This document shows positions 46,891 to 59,074 of a DNA stretch of 64,000 nt, one piece after another. The notes beneath the pieces are model-generated. The model ran no database searches. It was given only the letters and a program-made list of their open reading frames with translations, and was not told the origin of the DNA. This DNA comes from Nymphaea colorata (taxonomy: Eukaryota; Streptophyta; Magnoliopsida; Nymphaeales; Nymphaeaceae), in NCBI RefSeq assembly GCF_008831285.2, contig NC_045150.1, positions 13,995,868 through 14,059,867 of the forward strand, read 5' to 3'. How positions within the stretch are numbered: the first letter of the stretch is position 1; the number at the start of each line of letters is the position of its first letter. The translations under genes were made by a program, and so were the position numbers.

Positions 46891-48699
46891 AGCTTCAACA
46901 CTCTCTTGCTCACTCAGCAAACTGTCGATGGTCAGGGTCAGCACTTTTCAGGATTTGTCTGACCTGAATCAATATCATTAATGTTGGCTTTTCTTTCGTT
47001 TTTTGTTTTTTTTTTTACTTTGTCAACGACAAAGGAGTTTCCAAAGGACATAGCCTCCAAAGAGAAGTGATCTTTAACCACGGAATACCTTCTCACTATT
47101 GAGCCTACCAATGAACCAGAGTCACTCTCTTAGTTCCTTGACACGAGAACTAAGAGCATGACAGTTTGTGATTATAGTAACATGACAGTCTTTAGGAATC
47201 CTCTCTACAAGAACAAAGTCCATAATTCTGATCATGTTTGAGAAGAGAAACCCTTGTACCACCAACCTGGTTTTCCTGATCGGGGAGGCATTAAACCATA
47301 GTAAACCAGCCACTTTATAAACATTTGCAACACATGTAGTGACCACTTCCAGTCCCCACTCATCTTTACTCTGACAATGCCAAAAATGACTGAAAATTAT
47401 GGTTTGCAGCTAGATATTTATCGCCTGATTTTGTTTATAGAATACATCACAACATGAGTGTCAAACTTTCCTCTTACCAATCTCAGCTAGCTAAACCACC
47501 TCTTTATGCACCACCTGATTTTTGAAACACCATAGCTTCCAGATTGTGATATTGAAGCAGGCAAGCCAACACCATCCGAATTCATTACATGAGAACCTCT
47601 TCCTCCACCACCAGTTCCAGACAGAGAAAAAGTCTGATGTATGGAATTTATCAACTCCAAACCATGAATAGATGTATTGCTAAATGTTCATAGCATTAGT
47701 ATATGTGAAAAGAAAGTGAGATAAATCTTCACAAGCCCTCCACACAACTTAAACACAGAAACAATGGAAGACCCTACATGTTGAAGTTTGGCATCAGCAG
47801 GTAGACGTTAATAACTACAAACAAACACAAGCCAGTTAGCTCTAGGTAATGCTTTTGTGTTTCACAATCCACAGTGCCATGTAACTACCATTCCTTTAAT
47901 TTTACATGATTCCAAACTTGGCTCCTGAGCTTTGCAGGTTTAAGATTTTCTTTAGAACAAAGAAAATCTGCACTTTGCATGAGCCTAAGTTGAAGGCAAT
48001 CTCCAATGCATTGCCCATGCCACCATAGATTTAGCTCAATGTGGTGCTGTATTACGAAGGAAAGGTTCTACTTCCCAAGCAGATCCAATGGAATCTGCTT
48101 GAGAAAAACATCCTTCGTAGAACTTAGCAAGCTCTCCATTCATCACATTTCAAGTAACAGATTTAGATCCCGCCCAAGAGAAGAAATATTAGGAACCATA
48201 TCCACATTCCAAGTACTTTTCCTATTCAAATATTTTTTCATGCATAATGAGTCCCAAATGCCCTGGTGAAAAATTAATGTACATCCTAGAAACAACTGAT
48301 TAGCTTCATTGACCTCTTTAAGTTTTCTAATGCCGAGCCCACCTTCCTATTTAGGAAAAGCCAAGACATTCCAGGCAATTAAATGAGGCTTATCCCCTCC
48401 ATCTGACTCTTCCTATAAAAAACTGCACATAATCTGTTCCATTTTCTTAATGACACCAAGAGGGCACTTGAACACCAACATCCAGTACATACGAAGTGCT
48501 TCTAATACTGATTTGATCAAGTAGATCCTACTGCATGGGAAAGTAGCATGCTTTTTCATAAACTAAGTTTACTCTGTATTTTTAAATGAATAAGAAACAT
48601 ACCAACGTTCTCAAATCCATTGGCTTGGGAGTAAGACCCAAATATCGAGTAGGAAACTGTCCTAGGCTCTCGCCAAACTGATTACAAATACTTGCAATC

Positions 48700-49377
48700 T
48701 TGCTTTGCCCATATTGAAAAAGTAGAATGCTGATTTTTGAAGGTTAATCATCATTCTAGCATGGAGTTCAAACAGAAAAAAAAAATTGTAGATAAAGAAA
48801 GCCATTCTTGAAAGCTAAGAAAAGCAAGACGTCGTCTGCATATATTGTAGAAAAAACTCCTTCTATGCCTCTTCGAATATGCAGTACTTCAATCATTCTT
48901 CTTTGAATTGTAGCTTGCAAGGTATGTGAAAAGATTTTAATGACAATGAGGAATAAAAATGAAGATAAAGGTATCCTTATTGCAGACCATGAGAAGATCC
49001 AAAGTGTTCACCTTGATGGTCATTAATCCCAAGAGCACAGAAATCATTTTTCACTACTGTCATTACTTTTTAAGTCCAAATAGGATGAAATCCTAATTGC
49101 AACATGGCAGCTTGTAAGAAAGTCCAATTGACCCTGTAATATGCTTTTGATAGGTCTATCTTCAACATAAGCTAGTTGATCTAGCTTTAGACATTGTGTA
49201 TACCATCTCAAGCACAAGAAGAAGACATTGATGGATGTTTCTATCTTTCAAAAAACCACCTTGCATGTTGGAAATGACCCACTTTAGTGCCTTCTTCATT
49301 CTTGAAACCATGATTCTGAAAATAAATTTCAGTACACTATTCTCAAGAACAATATGTCTGAAATTGGAAATGTGCAC
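48700..49377 (-). pseudogene. LINE reverse transcriptase remnant with YADD box
   Basis: The 49377-49162 frame carries the FRxIxLxNSxxK block and VISNMQGGFLKDRNIH, followed by LKIDLSKAYYRVNW in the next part. A glycine-rich HGLQ-stop-GYPY block near 49000 replaces RQGDPLSP. YADD is kept at 48842-48831. Stops and frame changes make it inactive. Confidence 0.75.
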
Positions 49378-51390
49378 AGCTGAATCAAATTTAAGAATTA
49401 TGATTATATGACTTCTGCCTAGCTCCTTAATAAGCTTTCCTTTCTAAAAAAAAAAAAAAATCTCTAGTGGCCACTGTGATATTAGTCCTTAACGTGTCCA
49501 GACTTTTTTGAAGGAACAATTTCAGAAACCCATTCAGACCTGGTGTGCTATTGGTGTTGGCACCCATAACAGCTATTGCACTTCCTCAACTGAAATGGGA
49601 CTTAACAACATTAAGTTTTCTTTTATAAATACGCTGTGACCTACAGCAAGCTGATCCATAATCATTCTTGTTGAGTTGTCACGGGTAAAAAATCTTTAAA
49701 AATGAGAAGTACATGCTGAAAGAATTGGATGCTCCTCATAAAACTCCCCATCATCTGTCTTCATGTGCAAGAGTCTATTTTTTTTACCTTCCTTGAAAAT
49801 AGCATGAAAACATTTGCTGTAATTATCCCCATTTTTTCGCCATGATACCCTTACTCTCTTTTTCTAGTACATGGCTTTATCTCTAAGAGCATCCACAAGA
49901 AAACATCTAATATGATTTTCAGAAGTGGACCAGTTATGAGAGTCAATATCTTGCTTCTTATAAATTCCAATAAAATCCTTTTGAAGTACGTTAATTCTGG
50001 TTCCAACTTTCTTGGTTCTATACTTACTCCAATTACTCAGGCATGGTCGTACTCTATTCTGTTTTGCGAGAAGTTTAAGCACTGCACATCCTCTACACTC
50101 CACTCTCCATGCTCTTGGAATAATGACCTTACAACTAGGTTGACACTCTCAATAAAGGAACTATTTAAATCTTCGTCTTCTCTTGCATGCGGTTTTAAAG
50201 ATATTTAGTTTACATGTAAAAGAGAAGTGTTGAGTGGTCTAAAGGACTTCTTGGTTCTACCAAAAAGCTGCCCACAATTTTCAACTTGCTCAAAAATCTA
50301 TCTAATTTGCTTTGAACCAGTGCCGTCGGGGCGCAGAGATTGGTTCAAGTGAATGCTCTGCTTCTGTCCACAATCTCTCTTAGTCCAACATCTTGAATGA
50401 ATCCATTGAATGCTAAACAAGCTTGTCAAGCAGGGGCAGGCCCATTTTTCCGACTCCTTATAAGTTGAATTAAAATCTTTCATTATAATACTAACATTTG
50501 TTTATTGGCAATAATGATATTTAACATAACCAATTGGTCTTTGCGAATTCTAGAGTGAGGGTGAAGATACACCCCTATTGTATCAAAGTTGAGATTTAAA
50601 GCGTTATGAGTAAATAAACAATCCATCCAAAATTTATTAAATTTGCAACTAGTCAATCTAAAATCAGCCTGGCTCTCACTACACACAATTATGGCCTCAT
50701 TAAGATTCATATAAATATTAGATTAAAAAAAAACTCCTCATAGTGATTGCAAAAGGATTTGAAGTTGCCCGCATTCAACATGATATTGAAACATGAAAAT
50801 GATCCCAAGTTGATGAGATATCACCCAATTGCCAAAATCTTTCTAGGTTGTTAGAGTACCAAGGCCTCTAACATTCCAACTATTAATTTCATTTGATGGC
50901 AATTGGCAACTCTTACGATCCTTTTCCTACAGAAGAACATTCTCTTTGTTATGGAAATCCTCTGCTTCTTGGATATCCATGAATGGATCATGTTGCGCCA
51001 ACTTCCTTTCTTTCAGGACAGAACTTTATATAGCCTTAAAAAATGTTGTCCCACAACCCTTCTTCTTAAAATTGTTAACTTCTTTGGAATGGAGAGCTCT
51101 TTTTTGTTCACACTAATATTCATAGGACAGGAAGACCTTTTATCTTTTTGTTTTCAGGCCATTAGTACAGTCCTAGTGGAGTTCAAACAGCCAAATCCAG
51201 GAAAAAATTCCTCCTCAACTTCTGTGGCTTTCTTATTGGCCTCATGGCAGGACTCAGCAATAGTTTTACCATGGTTAACCTTCAATGAAGATGATTCCAT
51301 CACCATTTGATATGAGATAATTCCTTGACACTCGAGGCCCATAGATCATAGGTCTTCAATAGGATCTTTTTCAAGAGGCACAAATTGATT

Positions 51391-52108
51391 TCATTTAATA
51401 TTAGATAGCTTGCATTGCTTAGAGCCTAGATTCCACCTTCTATTAGCAACAATGGCCTGAGTACATCCATTTGAGGGTTTAGTATTCACTTTTCCCTCCC
51501 TCATACGAGTGAGATGATCTCTTGTGGAATGTAATGAAACCCCACATAAGGTACAGAAACAAATTTTTGTTTCATCTTCCACCATTTATTCAAGAACTTT
51601 ATCACCATCAAGTATACAAATCGAACCCATAAGTGAAGCCATCAGCATCTACAAAAAAACTACCCAGAACCTTAACGACACCAGCTAACACCTTGCAGTA
51701 CCGCATATAAGGAGGCAACTTCGGTAGACGAATCCCTAGAGGGGTTCTCGTGGCAGCTTGAAGTCGGAGCGGCATTCCTGACTTCCACTTGCTAGAGACC
51801 AAAAACCTATCACGAACACGCCATTTTTTTTGTTGCATAACTTCCTCTAAATATTCCTTTGAGGAAGCCTTGGTCCAAAGGAGTCAGGAAGGAGCGAAAA
51901 TTGTTTCCACCTGATACAAATTTTGAAAAACGTCCACCCAATCTAGATGAAATCTTGAGCTACCGCCTAATAGAATTGCAATAGCAGTCCATCTGAAAGG
52001 TCTGATCATTTGCTTCCCCTCAATTTCACACACTGCAAGATCTGGTAATCCAAATGCCTCCTCCCACTCATTTTGGTCCACAACACCAGCGCTCTTTACC
52101 ACCGACAC
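51391..52108 (-). pseudogene. LINE ORF1 (gag-like) remnants
   Basis: Three successive minus-strand open pieces (52108-51884, 51838-51608, 51585-51391) in the order expected of a plant LINE ORF1: an N-terminal segment, an RNA-binding DUF4283-like part with LPKLPPYMRYCKVL, then a CCHC-like knuckle whose last cysteine is lost. Stops between the pieces show decay. Confidence 0.65.
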
Positions 52109-52230
52109 CCAAAATCATCGCGCTGATAGAACTGACTGGAATCCTTGATCAATAGGTGACTTTTCATGATCCATCATCTCTAAGGATGGGCGAGAGCCTC
52201 CACCACCCACGATAAAATGATGTTCATGAA

Positions 52231-52528
52231 CATTTTCCTAACTCTAACCTAGGGTTCATGTTGTTCCCTTTCTCTGCTCCTTCACGTGATAACCACATCT
52301 TCTCCTTGACCAAGAACTGTCACATGTGGAACAATCCACACGCTACTCACTTTGACCATGAGCTTCTTTTCCCCACCATTTGTATTTAAATCCAAACCCT
52401 TAGTCACAACCTACCTCATGATCTCCTTTATAAATACAAGGAGTTTTTCTTTGTAGATCTATGATTAACAGTTTCCATAGCCACCTTCCTCTCCTCCTTC
52501 ATGATCCTCCTCCTATAATTTCTCCCAG
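52231..52528. other. Junction between LINE and protease pseudogene
   Basis: About 300 bp that may include the LINE 5' UTR and the 5' end of the protease pseudogene; nothing definite is recognised. Confidence 0.35.
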
Positions 52529-54453
52529 TTGCACTATCAAACTTTCCGACCAACATCTTCACTAACACTGTCAATGTTAACCAAAAATCCAGGCTTCTCG
52601 ATAGACATCATTCACCAAGACTTGCCTCTCTCTCATCTCTATGATCCTTCATCCACTCCAGTTCGACGCACTGAGCAGGGCAGCTCTACGCTTCAAGTTG
52701 AGCTCCCGATTGGCTTCGGGTTATGTCAACACCAACAAAATGACCATCCACGTGTATTCTCATGAAGACTGACCAGATGAACTAATTCCAATGCCTGACC
52801 GTTAAAATCTGGAAATATCTGGCAAATTCCAGATTTCAAGGAAATGCCCCAATAACTTAGAAGTTTAGAACTAAAGCCCATTGATCCTAGAAACGTTCAT
52901 CTGGGTTATCATAGTGGAACTTAATGCATGAAAAGAAAGAAAGAAATGGAAACTTGTGTCGTAAAAAGTTTAAAAACGAGTTGATCTGGCAACTCTATCT
53001 TGTGAAAAGTAACAAAAATTGATTGAAACTTGTGTCCAGCTATCTAAGGGTCCTTTCAAGATTCAATTGCTACGATTATTCTCTTTGTTTACATGTTTAA
53101 TTGAGTTGAGGAGGACTATCTGGTCAACTTGTGAAATGTGTTGGGGTCCGCTAAACAGATGAAACTACCGACAAGCGTTGACATCCTCCAATCAACCTGG
53201 TTAAAATGTTTTGGAAAACTTCCGCCTGTATGACAAGACAAAAATTTTAAAAAGAAAGTTGGCCGTATGTCCAACTATTTCTTATCAAATCCCACCATAC
53301 AACCTATATACTTAAATCTATGAGAGAATAGGCTGGTAGGCAGTTGTTTGGAGTTATCAAAGCAGCAACTTCATGTGCTATAAAAAGAAGACATTGATAC
53401 ATCTATATATAGAGAGTTTCTCATGCAGCTTTACATTAGAGCATCATTAGAAGTCCAATCCTATGGTTCATGATCGATACTGGCAGCAACCTCATATGGA
53501 CATTGTGTGTTCCTTACTACGACTTTACCTGCCAAATGAACTCCACATTAAAGCCAATTCAGTCTTCCACATACCATAACCTGAGATGCACCACTAGCTT
53601 CTGGTCCGCTTGTGATGACAACCAACTTCGTAGCGTCTAGTCCTCATATGGTGATGGATCTGTTTGTAGAAGGGTCCCTTGCTCTCAAAAGATTTTGGTT
53701 TGAGGATGGCACTGATGGCACCATCAAGCTTCTGACAATCGCCTTTGGTTGCGTTCATAAAGAAAATAGTGTTGATTTCGAAAATCTTGCCGATCCTAGT
53801 CTTGTTGGCCTCAGGCCAGGATCTCTTTCACTTGTTAGTCACATCAGCTTCTTTATTAACCATAAATTTGCTTACAGTCTTCCTCTCCATAGCAAGAAAA
53901 ATAATGTCATTGAGTAGATCAAATTCTGTGAGAAGGTAGTTCTTCGAACCCAAGAGGTTCAACAGACGCCGATGAAAGCAAATCCAGCTCAAGGCACTTT
54001 CTATACACTCACACTAGATTACATAAATGTGGGGAACAACAGACTCAACATATAGTTTGGAGGTGCACAGACAGCAACATGGTTGGGATATGCTGGATCA
54101 ATCATGATAGACTCGGGTACCACACTGATTATCTTGCCAAAGATGTGTATGACCAAGTGGCAAACACGGTGGCTAAAGTCACAAACCATAAAAGATTCTA
54201 TCATCCTAACCAAGATTATTTGTGTTATAATGTAGAGAATACTGGTGATCCATATTAAGGATTGCTGGAGATGAACTTTCATTCCACCAATGCAGACATG
54301 AAGTTGCCACCTTCAAATATCTTTTGGATGTATAGAAGTGCGACGGATAGGTTAGCCATTTTCGGGAATGTTTTCCAGCAGAACATGCATGTGAAATATG
54401 ATTTGGGGATGGGGCAGCTTTCTTTTGCACCAATTGAATGTACTCAGGGCTAA
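52529..54453 (+). pseudogene. CDR1/nepenthesin-like aspartic protease, broken
   Basis: Plant A1 aspartic proteases of the CDR1 group are secreted enzymes linked to defence and development. The piece at 52529-52765 has the prosegment motif GFSIDIIHQDLPLSHLYDPS. About 630 bp of unrelated sequence follows. Then comes an FLMQLYI block and the first active-site motif IDTGSNLIWT (DTGS at 53476-53487). GSLALKRFWFEDGTDG, IAFGC and LRPGSLSLVSHI follow at 53655-53850. The second active-site motif MIDSGTTL is at 54104-54127. The typical end IFGNVFQQNMHVKYDLG...LSFAPIECTQG stops at 54453. Both catalytic aspartates survive, but stops and frameshifts separate the pieces. Genes of this group are often intronless, so the gap near 52770-53400 is more likely an insertion than an intron. 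Confidence 0.85.
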
Positions 54454-55044
54454 AGTTGTATACATATATATACATATATATTTCTTTCGTGATGATCTAT
54501 GTGGTTCTCTATACTAGTCTATAATTGGCAGCATTGGACGCTGCTTATGTTTTATGTCCTAATTGTCATGTGGTTGATGGTGTTATTTTTCATGTTGAAT
54601 AAATATATGTATCTTGTTTTAAAGATGTTTTACCCTCCGTTTATGTTTAAAGCTTAACTTAGATATGTCTGAGTGAGTATGAACACTAACTATGGCTTCA
54701 ACTCGACTGTCGCTAATACTGGCAATTCTGTCGCTAATAAGTAATCACGACGGTCAAAACTCTACCAACACAAGTCCCGTTGCACAAACGATTACCGATG
54801 AAAATGGCCACCATGTCTTAGTTGTGTTTGTTGCGACATTAGTTGCTTTAAGTTAGCATAATGACCATGGAATGTGCCTACACCTTATTGTAACTTTGAC
54901 GATGGAATTTTCCGTCCCATAACACAATGTGTTCTGTGACGGTTATATAAGTCGCTTAACTTCACAATGTCTTTAACTTTGCAACTAACAATGCTAACCC
55001 TCCATCAATAATGATGGTTGTTGTATCTTGCACAGTGTACTGGC
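54454..55044. other. Noncoding DNA downstream of protease pseudogene
   Basis: No gene recognised. The words GTCGCTAATACTGG and GTCGCTAATAAG near 54710-54742 resemble the body of non-autonomous plant DNA transposons, but ends were not found. Confidence 0.35.
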
Positions 55045-55195
55045 TAGCAACATATTTTTGAGTCCTTACACATGTTTGGAACGGATTTAGTACACAGCGA
55101 CATATTCTTGAGTCCCTGACACATGTATGGGACGGATTTAGTACACAACGACATATTTTCAAGTTGCTGACACATGTTTGGAACAGATTTTGGGA
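55045..55195 (+). repeat. Minisatellite, about 50-bp unit, three copies
   Basis: The CATATT start of each unit lies at 55051, 55101 and 55152. Each unit contains GAGTCC(C/T)TGACACATGT (diverged in the third) and GGAACGGATTTAGTACACA. Confidence 0.85.
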
Positions 55196-56209
55196 TCACT
55201 GAAGAATATTAAACGAGTGCATGTGTAGCTAAAATTCGGAACATATAGTACCTGCTCTGCGTTTAATTCATTAGAAGATTAATTTTTTTGTTAATTGAAA
55301 TGCAGTTACGTTTCTTGAAATAAGAATATGGTGCTTTTATATATATATTTTTAAAAAAAGCAGAATATTATTCTTAACAAGTTCCATCTAAGAGGATTTA
55401 AAAGTCTCAGCGCAGGTTACACAAAAGACTTTACCTCCAGAAAGTTGTAAGCTTCAATAGTCTTATATGTACTCTTTTTCATAGGGTCAAACAAAGAGAT
55501 CAGGTTACTCCGAGAAGAGTAGCATAACTGGTCGAGTTAAGAGTTTGGTGAGAGTAAGGTAGTCAGTTCCAATACCATGAGCATTATTCTCAATGAACCA
55601 TAAAGGTTGGCAGGAGCTACTCCTAAACTGAAGGGAGTGACCGTAAATTCCCCTGGTTTTGATGTTTCTCTAGACCCTGGGGTAACGGGGATGAGTAGAG
55701 CTTCTGCCCCTCATGCATGCAGCTGGCAGGTTCACTCCCGCTCACCCGTAACAAAGAAGAGTTTTCTCCACAAGCAAGAGGTCCACTAAAATGTCATGCA
55801 TTTGAGAAGTGTTTATAAAAGTTGCCCTGAATTAATTTAAGTCAATTTGAATTGTTTGGCAAACCTGTTTTATCCAGTGGCTGTTGCCCCATGTTGTTAT
55901 TTATTTATCTTTAAATACTTTTAAGATTTTTTCTTTTCTATTTTTCACTTATTTACTGATTTATCTTACCGACAGCCTGCAGGTTGTTTCGCTTTGGGTT
56001 TCGGTTCTGATTCCGATTGTTATAAACATTTATTAGAAACGAATGGTCTATATAATGGATTCATTTTCACTATTATCCAAATAAATATATATTGTTGAAG
56101 GTTCCGCACTGCATTCAATCATCAAACAAGTAATCTACTTAATTTGCTATTTATTTTAAATGTGCATTTGTCAGTGTGAATTCAAATTTTATTTTAAAAT
56201 TTTATACGA
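55196..56209. other. Unassigned DNA left of the assembly gap
   Basis: No gene recognised. A B-box-like GGTTCACTCCC near 55728 with a TAGAGCTTCTG word upstream is weakly SINE-like. Confidence 0.3.
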
Positions 56210-56309
56210 NNNNNNNNNNNNNNNNNNNNNNNNNNNNNNNNNNNNNNNNNNNNNNNNNNNNNNNNNNNNNNNNNNNNNNNNNNNNNNNNNNNNNNNNNNN
56301 NNNNNNNNN
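56210..56309. other. Assembly gap, exactly 100 N
   Basis: A run of 100 N bases, the usual placeholder for a scaffold gap of unknown length. Any open frame across it is meaningless. Confidence 0.99.
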
Positions 56310-56804
56310 AACTCCCCCACCCCTCCGACCTTAAATCTATCATTTTTAATAAAATCTTTAGTTTGTTTAAGCTGAGGATCGTTAAAGCATATCTTTTAAT
56401 GCTACATCGAACCTATCAAACACAACTTAAAGTACAAAAGAGGATCGAATCAATCTCTCAAACATCAGACATAAGTACACTACACAATTTCTTTGTCACT
56501 TTCGATGCAAACTCTGCTGGGAGTTAGGCTGCCGTCCCTTTAGTAGAAAGAATAAGTAATGAATCTACATCGAAGAGTAACTTTGTCAATATTACTTGAA
56601 AATCTCCTTCCTGATGATTGGGGTGCTCACGCACTATTTTCTTTGTCTTTATATGTTTTTTTATGAATATTCTATTGATAATGATTTTGTTTTTTTCAAC
56701 TACAGCAGTACATTATAATAACCTTCGTACACGTGGAAAAAAACATGTACGATAACAATCACCAGGTACAAGAAAATGTGGATGAAGTTGGTGCTATGAC
56801 TATC
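56310..56804. other. Unassigned DNA right of the gap
   Basis: AT-rich sequence without a recognised gene or repeat. Confidence 0.35.
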
Positions 56805-57345
56805 AAAACTAGAGGTAGCTAGATGACAAAATCATGAAATGTCTGATAATTAATTGATATAATTCTTTTTCTAAATCTTAAACGAAAAAAATATGGTATC
56901 AATTAAACATTGGCATTATTTGGGTCAAATGACTGACAATTAATAAAGTGCTTATTTGGTAATTAATATAGCTGGGCCCAATAGCATTCGGCCGACCTTG
57001 TATTTTGCGTTAAGACAGAACCAATTAAAATTAAAATATAGAGATCTCCCTAATGACAGAGCCTATTCTGTATAAGGTCACCCACAATTGCAGGTTCATT
57101 CAAATTCAATTGAATCATCTTGTGTGATGGTAAGTCCCATGGTGGAGCTACAAGATCGCTGGTGCCGGCACAAACTTAGTTATGTTCATGTTAATAACTT
57201 CATACATTTCCGACAGCTACTTCTGCAGTAGAGTGGTATTTTGTTATTTTGTATAATTAAAAACTGCTTCAAAAGACCGTGCTCAAACAACTGGTCAATG
57301 CAAATGCACTGTGATGGTTTTTATCCACACAAAACAAAAAAATAG
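56805..57345. repeat. Dispersed repeat family R2, copy 2
   Basis: Collinear with 35130-36080 but with deletions. Shared blocks are AGATGACAAAATCATGAAAT (56821), AGAGCCTATTCTGTATAAGG (57057) and GACAGCTACTTCTGCAG (57215). Confidence 0.6.
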
Positions 57346-58211
57346 CAGATTTCAATTCCTTTATATATATAAATATATATATATATATATGAACATATGT
57401 TGTACTTGTAAGTTTTAGTTACCAGAAATTAATTGTATCGGTTCGTCCTATTTGGATGCAAGGGCCAGTTAATGGAGAAAAATTCGACCGACTTTCTTTG
57501 AATCCCAGGAATGACTTTTCTTAAACGATGATGACAAGCTTTCAGTTTCCAGTCGACCTGGTCGGATCGAGAGCAATGTGCTATACTAGTGCAAGGATGG
57601 AACTTGAAGCACTATGTATGCCAGTTGAAGGACATTTGACTCTACTCACATGGGCATGGGCATTATGGAAAGCCGGATCTAAAATTAGTGTCTTGTATGG
57701 TCTTATGCATGAAAAATTATGCATGTAGGTGCTTAATAACCAAAATAACATGTCTAAGTAAAAAAAAAAAAGACTTTTATAAGGACAAAAAAGGATTTAT
57801 GAAAAAGTAAATATTCCAAAATATACACTTCTTTATAAAAATAAAATAAAAAATGCTCCAACCCTGCACCGACCTACACGATCCAATACCATTGGACATG
57901 CGTAGGGGTGTAAAAAGGGAGGCCCAGGCAATCGCCAAAAAGAACTCTTGGGACTAGGAATAAGATTATTTAATAAAATATAGAACTCTGCATTTCAATT
58001 ATAATTTGATCAATATCGGGCCGATAACAAAATGGTATGATTGTTCCAGCTAAGTTTTGATTCTTTTAACCTAGCAGAGGGTTCGCCACCACCAAAAATT
58101 TGTCGGTTAATAATATTTGTGGGTCTTGCATGGGAAACCAAGTCCTTCTCACCCAATCTGGAACCTTTCAGTCTTAAGATTGGATAAAATTCACCCAGTG
58201 CGTGACTTTTG
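57346..58211. other. Unassigned DNA with short (TA)n
   Basis: An interrupted TA-rich tract at about 57361-57391. The 66-codon frame at 57528-57728 has no recognisable motif. The part after 58010 belongs to the flank of the copia fragment and matches R2. Confidence 0.35.
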
Positions 58212-58640
58212 TTAATATAAGATATTGCTAGTGGCCATACAATGCCTGCTAATAAAAAAGACTTCATCTTTTTTCTTGAGAAAGAACACCCAACTCATCC
58301 ATGATTTGTCATCTTTTAACAGGAGAAAGTATCTGAAAATAAAGTTGGAAACAGCAGGAGCCGGGCCCCATACATCGGCCTGAACCAAGTTGAAGCAATA
58401 TTGGATTTTTATTTCAGATCCAGGAAATGATTGTTCAGTCATCTTTGCGTAATTGCATGTCTCACATACTGGAAAATTGTAGACGAGCTTAAGAAACATA
58501 GTTTTGAGAATTAGCTCAGACAAAGGACCCAACCTATAGTGCCATAGGAGTGATTCTTCATTCTTCTTGTCAGCTGGAAGTGCCTTGTTTGTGTTCAAGT
58601 TAATGTAGTAGATAGAGCCCATCTCTCTCATAACAATCAC
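58212..58640 (-). pseudogene. Ty1/copia pol fragment (GAG-pre-integrase and integrase start)
   Basis: A single 142-codon minus-strand frame. It has the LLWHYRLGPLSE block of the GAG-pre-integrase domain, a zinc-binding CETCNYAKMTEQSFPGS segment and the VQADVWGPAP start of the integrase core. Everything before and after is missing, so it is a short fragment of a copia element in the opposite orientation to the larger copia copy beside it. Flanking words match dispersed repeat R2. Confidence 0.75.
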
Positions 58641-58689
58641 GAAGCCTCATCTGGGGTTTCTGGTCCAGCAGAATGACCTTCTTCTTGGA

Positions 58690-59060
58690 GGAAATATTGA
58701 GAAATTTCTGTAACATAGAGCTGTGCTAGATTTATTAACAATGATAAGATCTATGGAACAGATACGATCAGGATCAGTTACAAAGTACAGGGTACGGTTT
58801 CCAAAACTCGAGAGCTATCTAAAACTGACCAATCTTCTCTAAATGAGAAAGAAATCATTTCTCCTATCTTCTTCTATAATTCTGCCCAAATCTGTCGTGT
58901 AAATCAAGATCCTAAATCAAGGATCTAAATTGTATAAAGTAACTATAAATATTTGTACTCTCTCTGTGTGGTTATAGAATAGAAGAGAGAGTCTTTGTGT
59001 GGATGTAGGCTGATTTTAGCTGAACCACGTTACACCTGTGTGTCCATCTTTTCTTCTAAA
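58690..59060 (+). repeat. Probable copia 5' LTR
   Basis: Placed by the downstream primer-binding-site-like sequence and an internal TATA box. The left edge is uncertain because no second LTR is present for comparison. Confidence 0.45.
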
Positions 59061-59074
59061 TTGATATAAGAGCC
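59061..59074 (+). promoter_or_regulatory. Degenerate copia primer-binding site
   Basis: TTGATATAAGAGCC resembles the usual TGGTATCAGAGC complement of initiator Met tRNA, with two or three changes. Confidence 0.5.

Larger units (their letters stand above)
46900..52230 (-). mobile_element. Degenerate LINE, minus strand, ORF1 and ORF2 remnants
   Basis: Reading right to left, ORF1 remnants (about 52200-51150) include a WEEAFGLPDLAV segment, an LPKLPPYMRYCKVLAGVVKVLG block like the DUF4283 region of plant LINEs, and a degraded zinc knuckle (CTLCGVSLHSTRDH). ORF2 starts near 50870 with SWNVRGLG, the endonuclease start. Reverse transcriptase blocks follow: FRHIVLENS...KFIFRIMVSRMKK (49370-49250), LKIDLSKAYYRVNW (about 49165-49120) and YADD at 48831-48842. 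The tail to about 46900 includes remnants of the C-terminal zinc-binding part. Frames are broken throughout. The element spans most of a full-length LINE, unlike typical 5'-truncated copies. Confidence 0.8.

Noticed and set aside
55640-55760. tRNA gene or SINE suggested by GGTTCACTCCC
   Set aside because: No cloverleaf can be formed and the A box is poor; left as unassigned.
56160-56375. Open frame spanning the N run
   Set aside because: Most of the frame is unknown sequence in an assembly gap.
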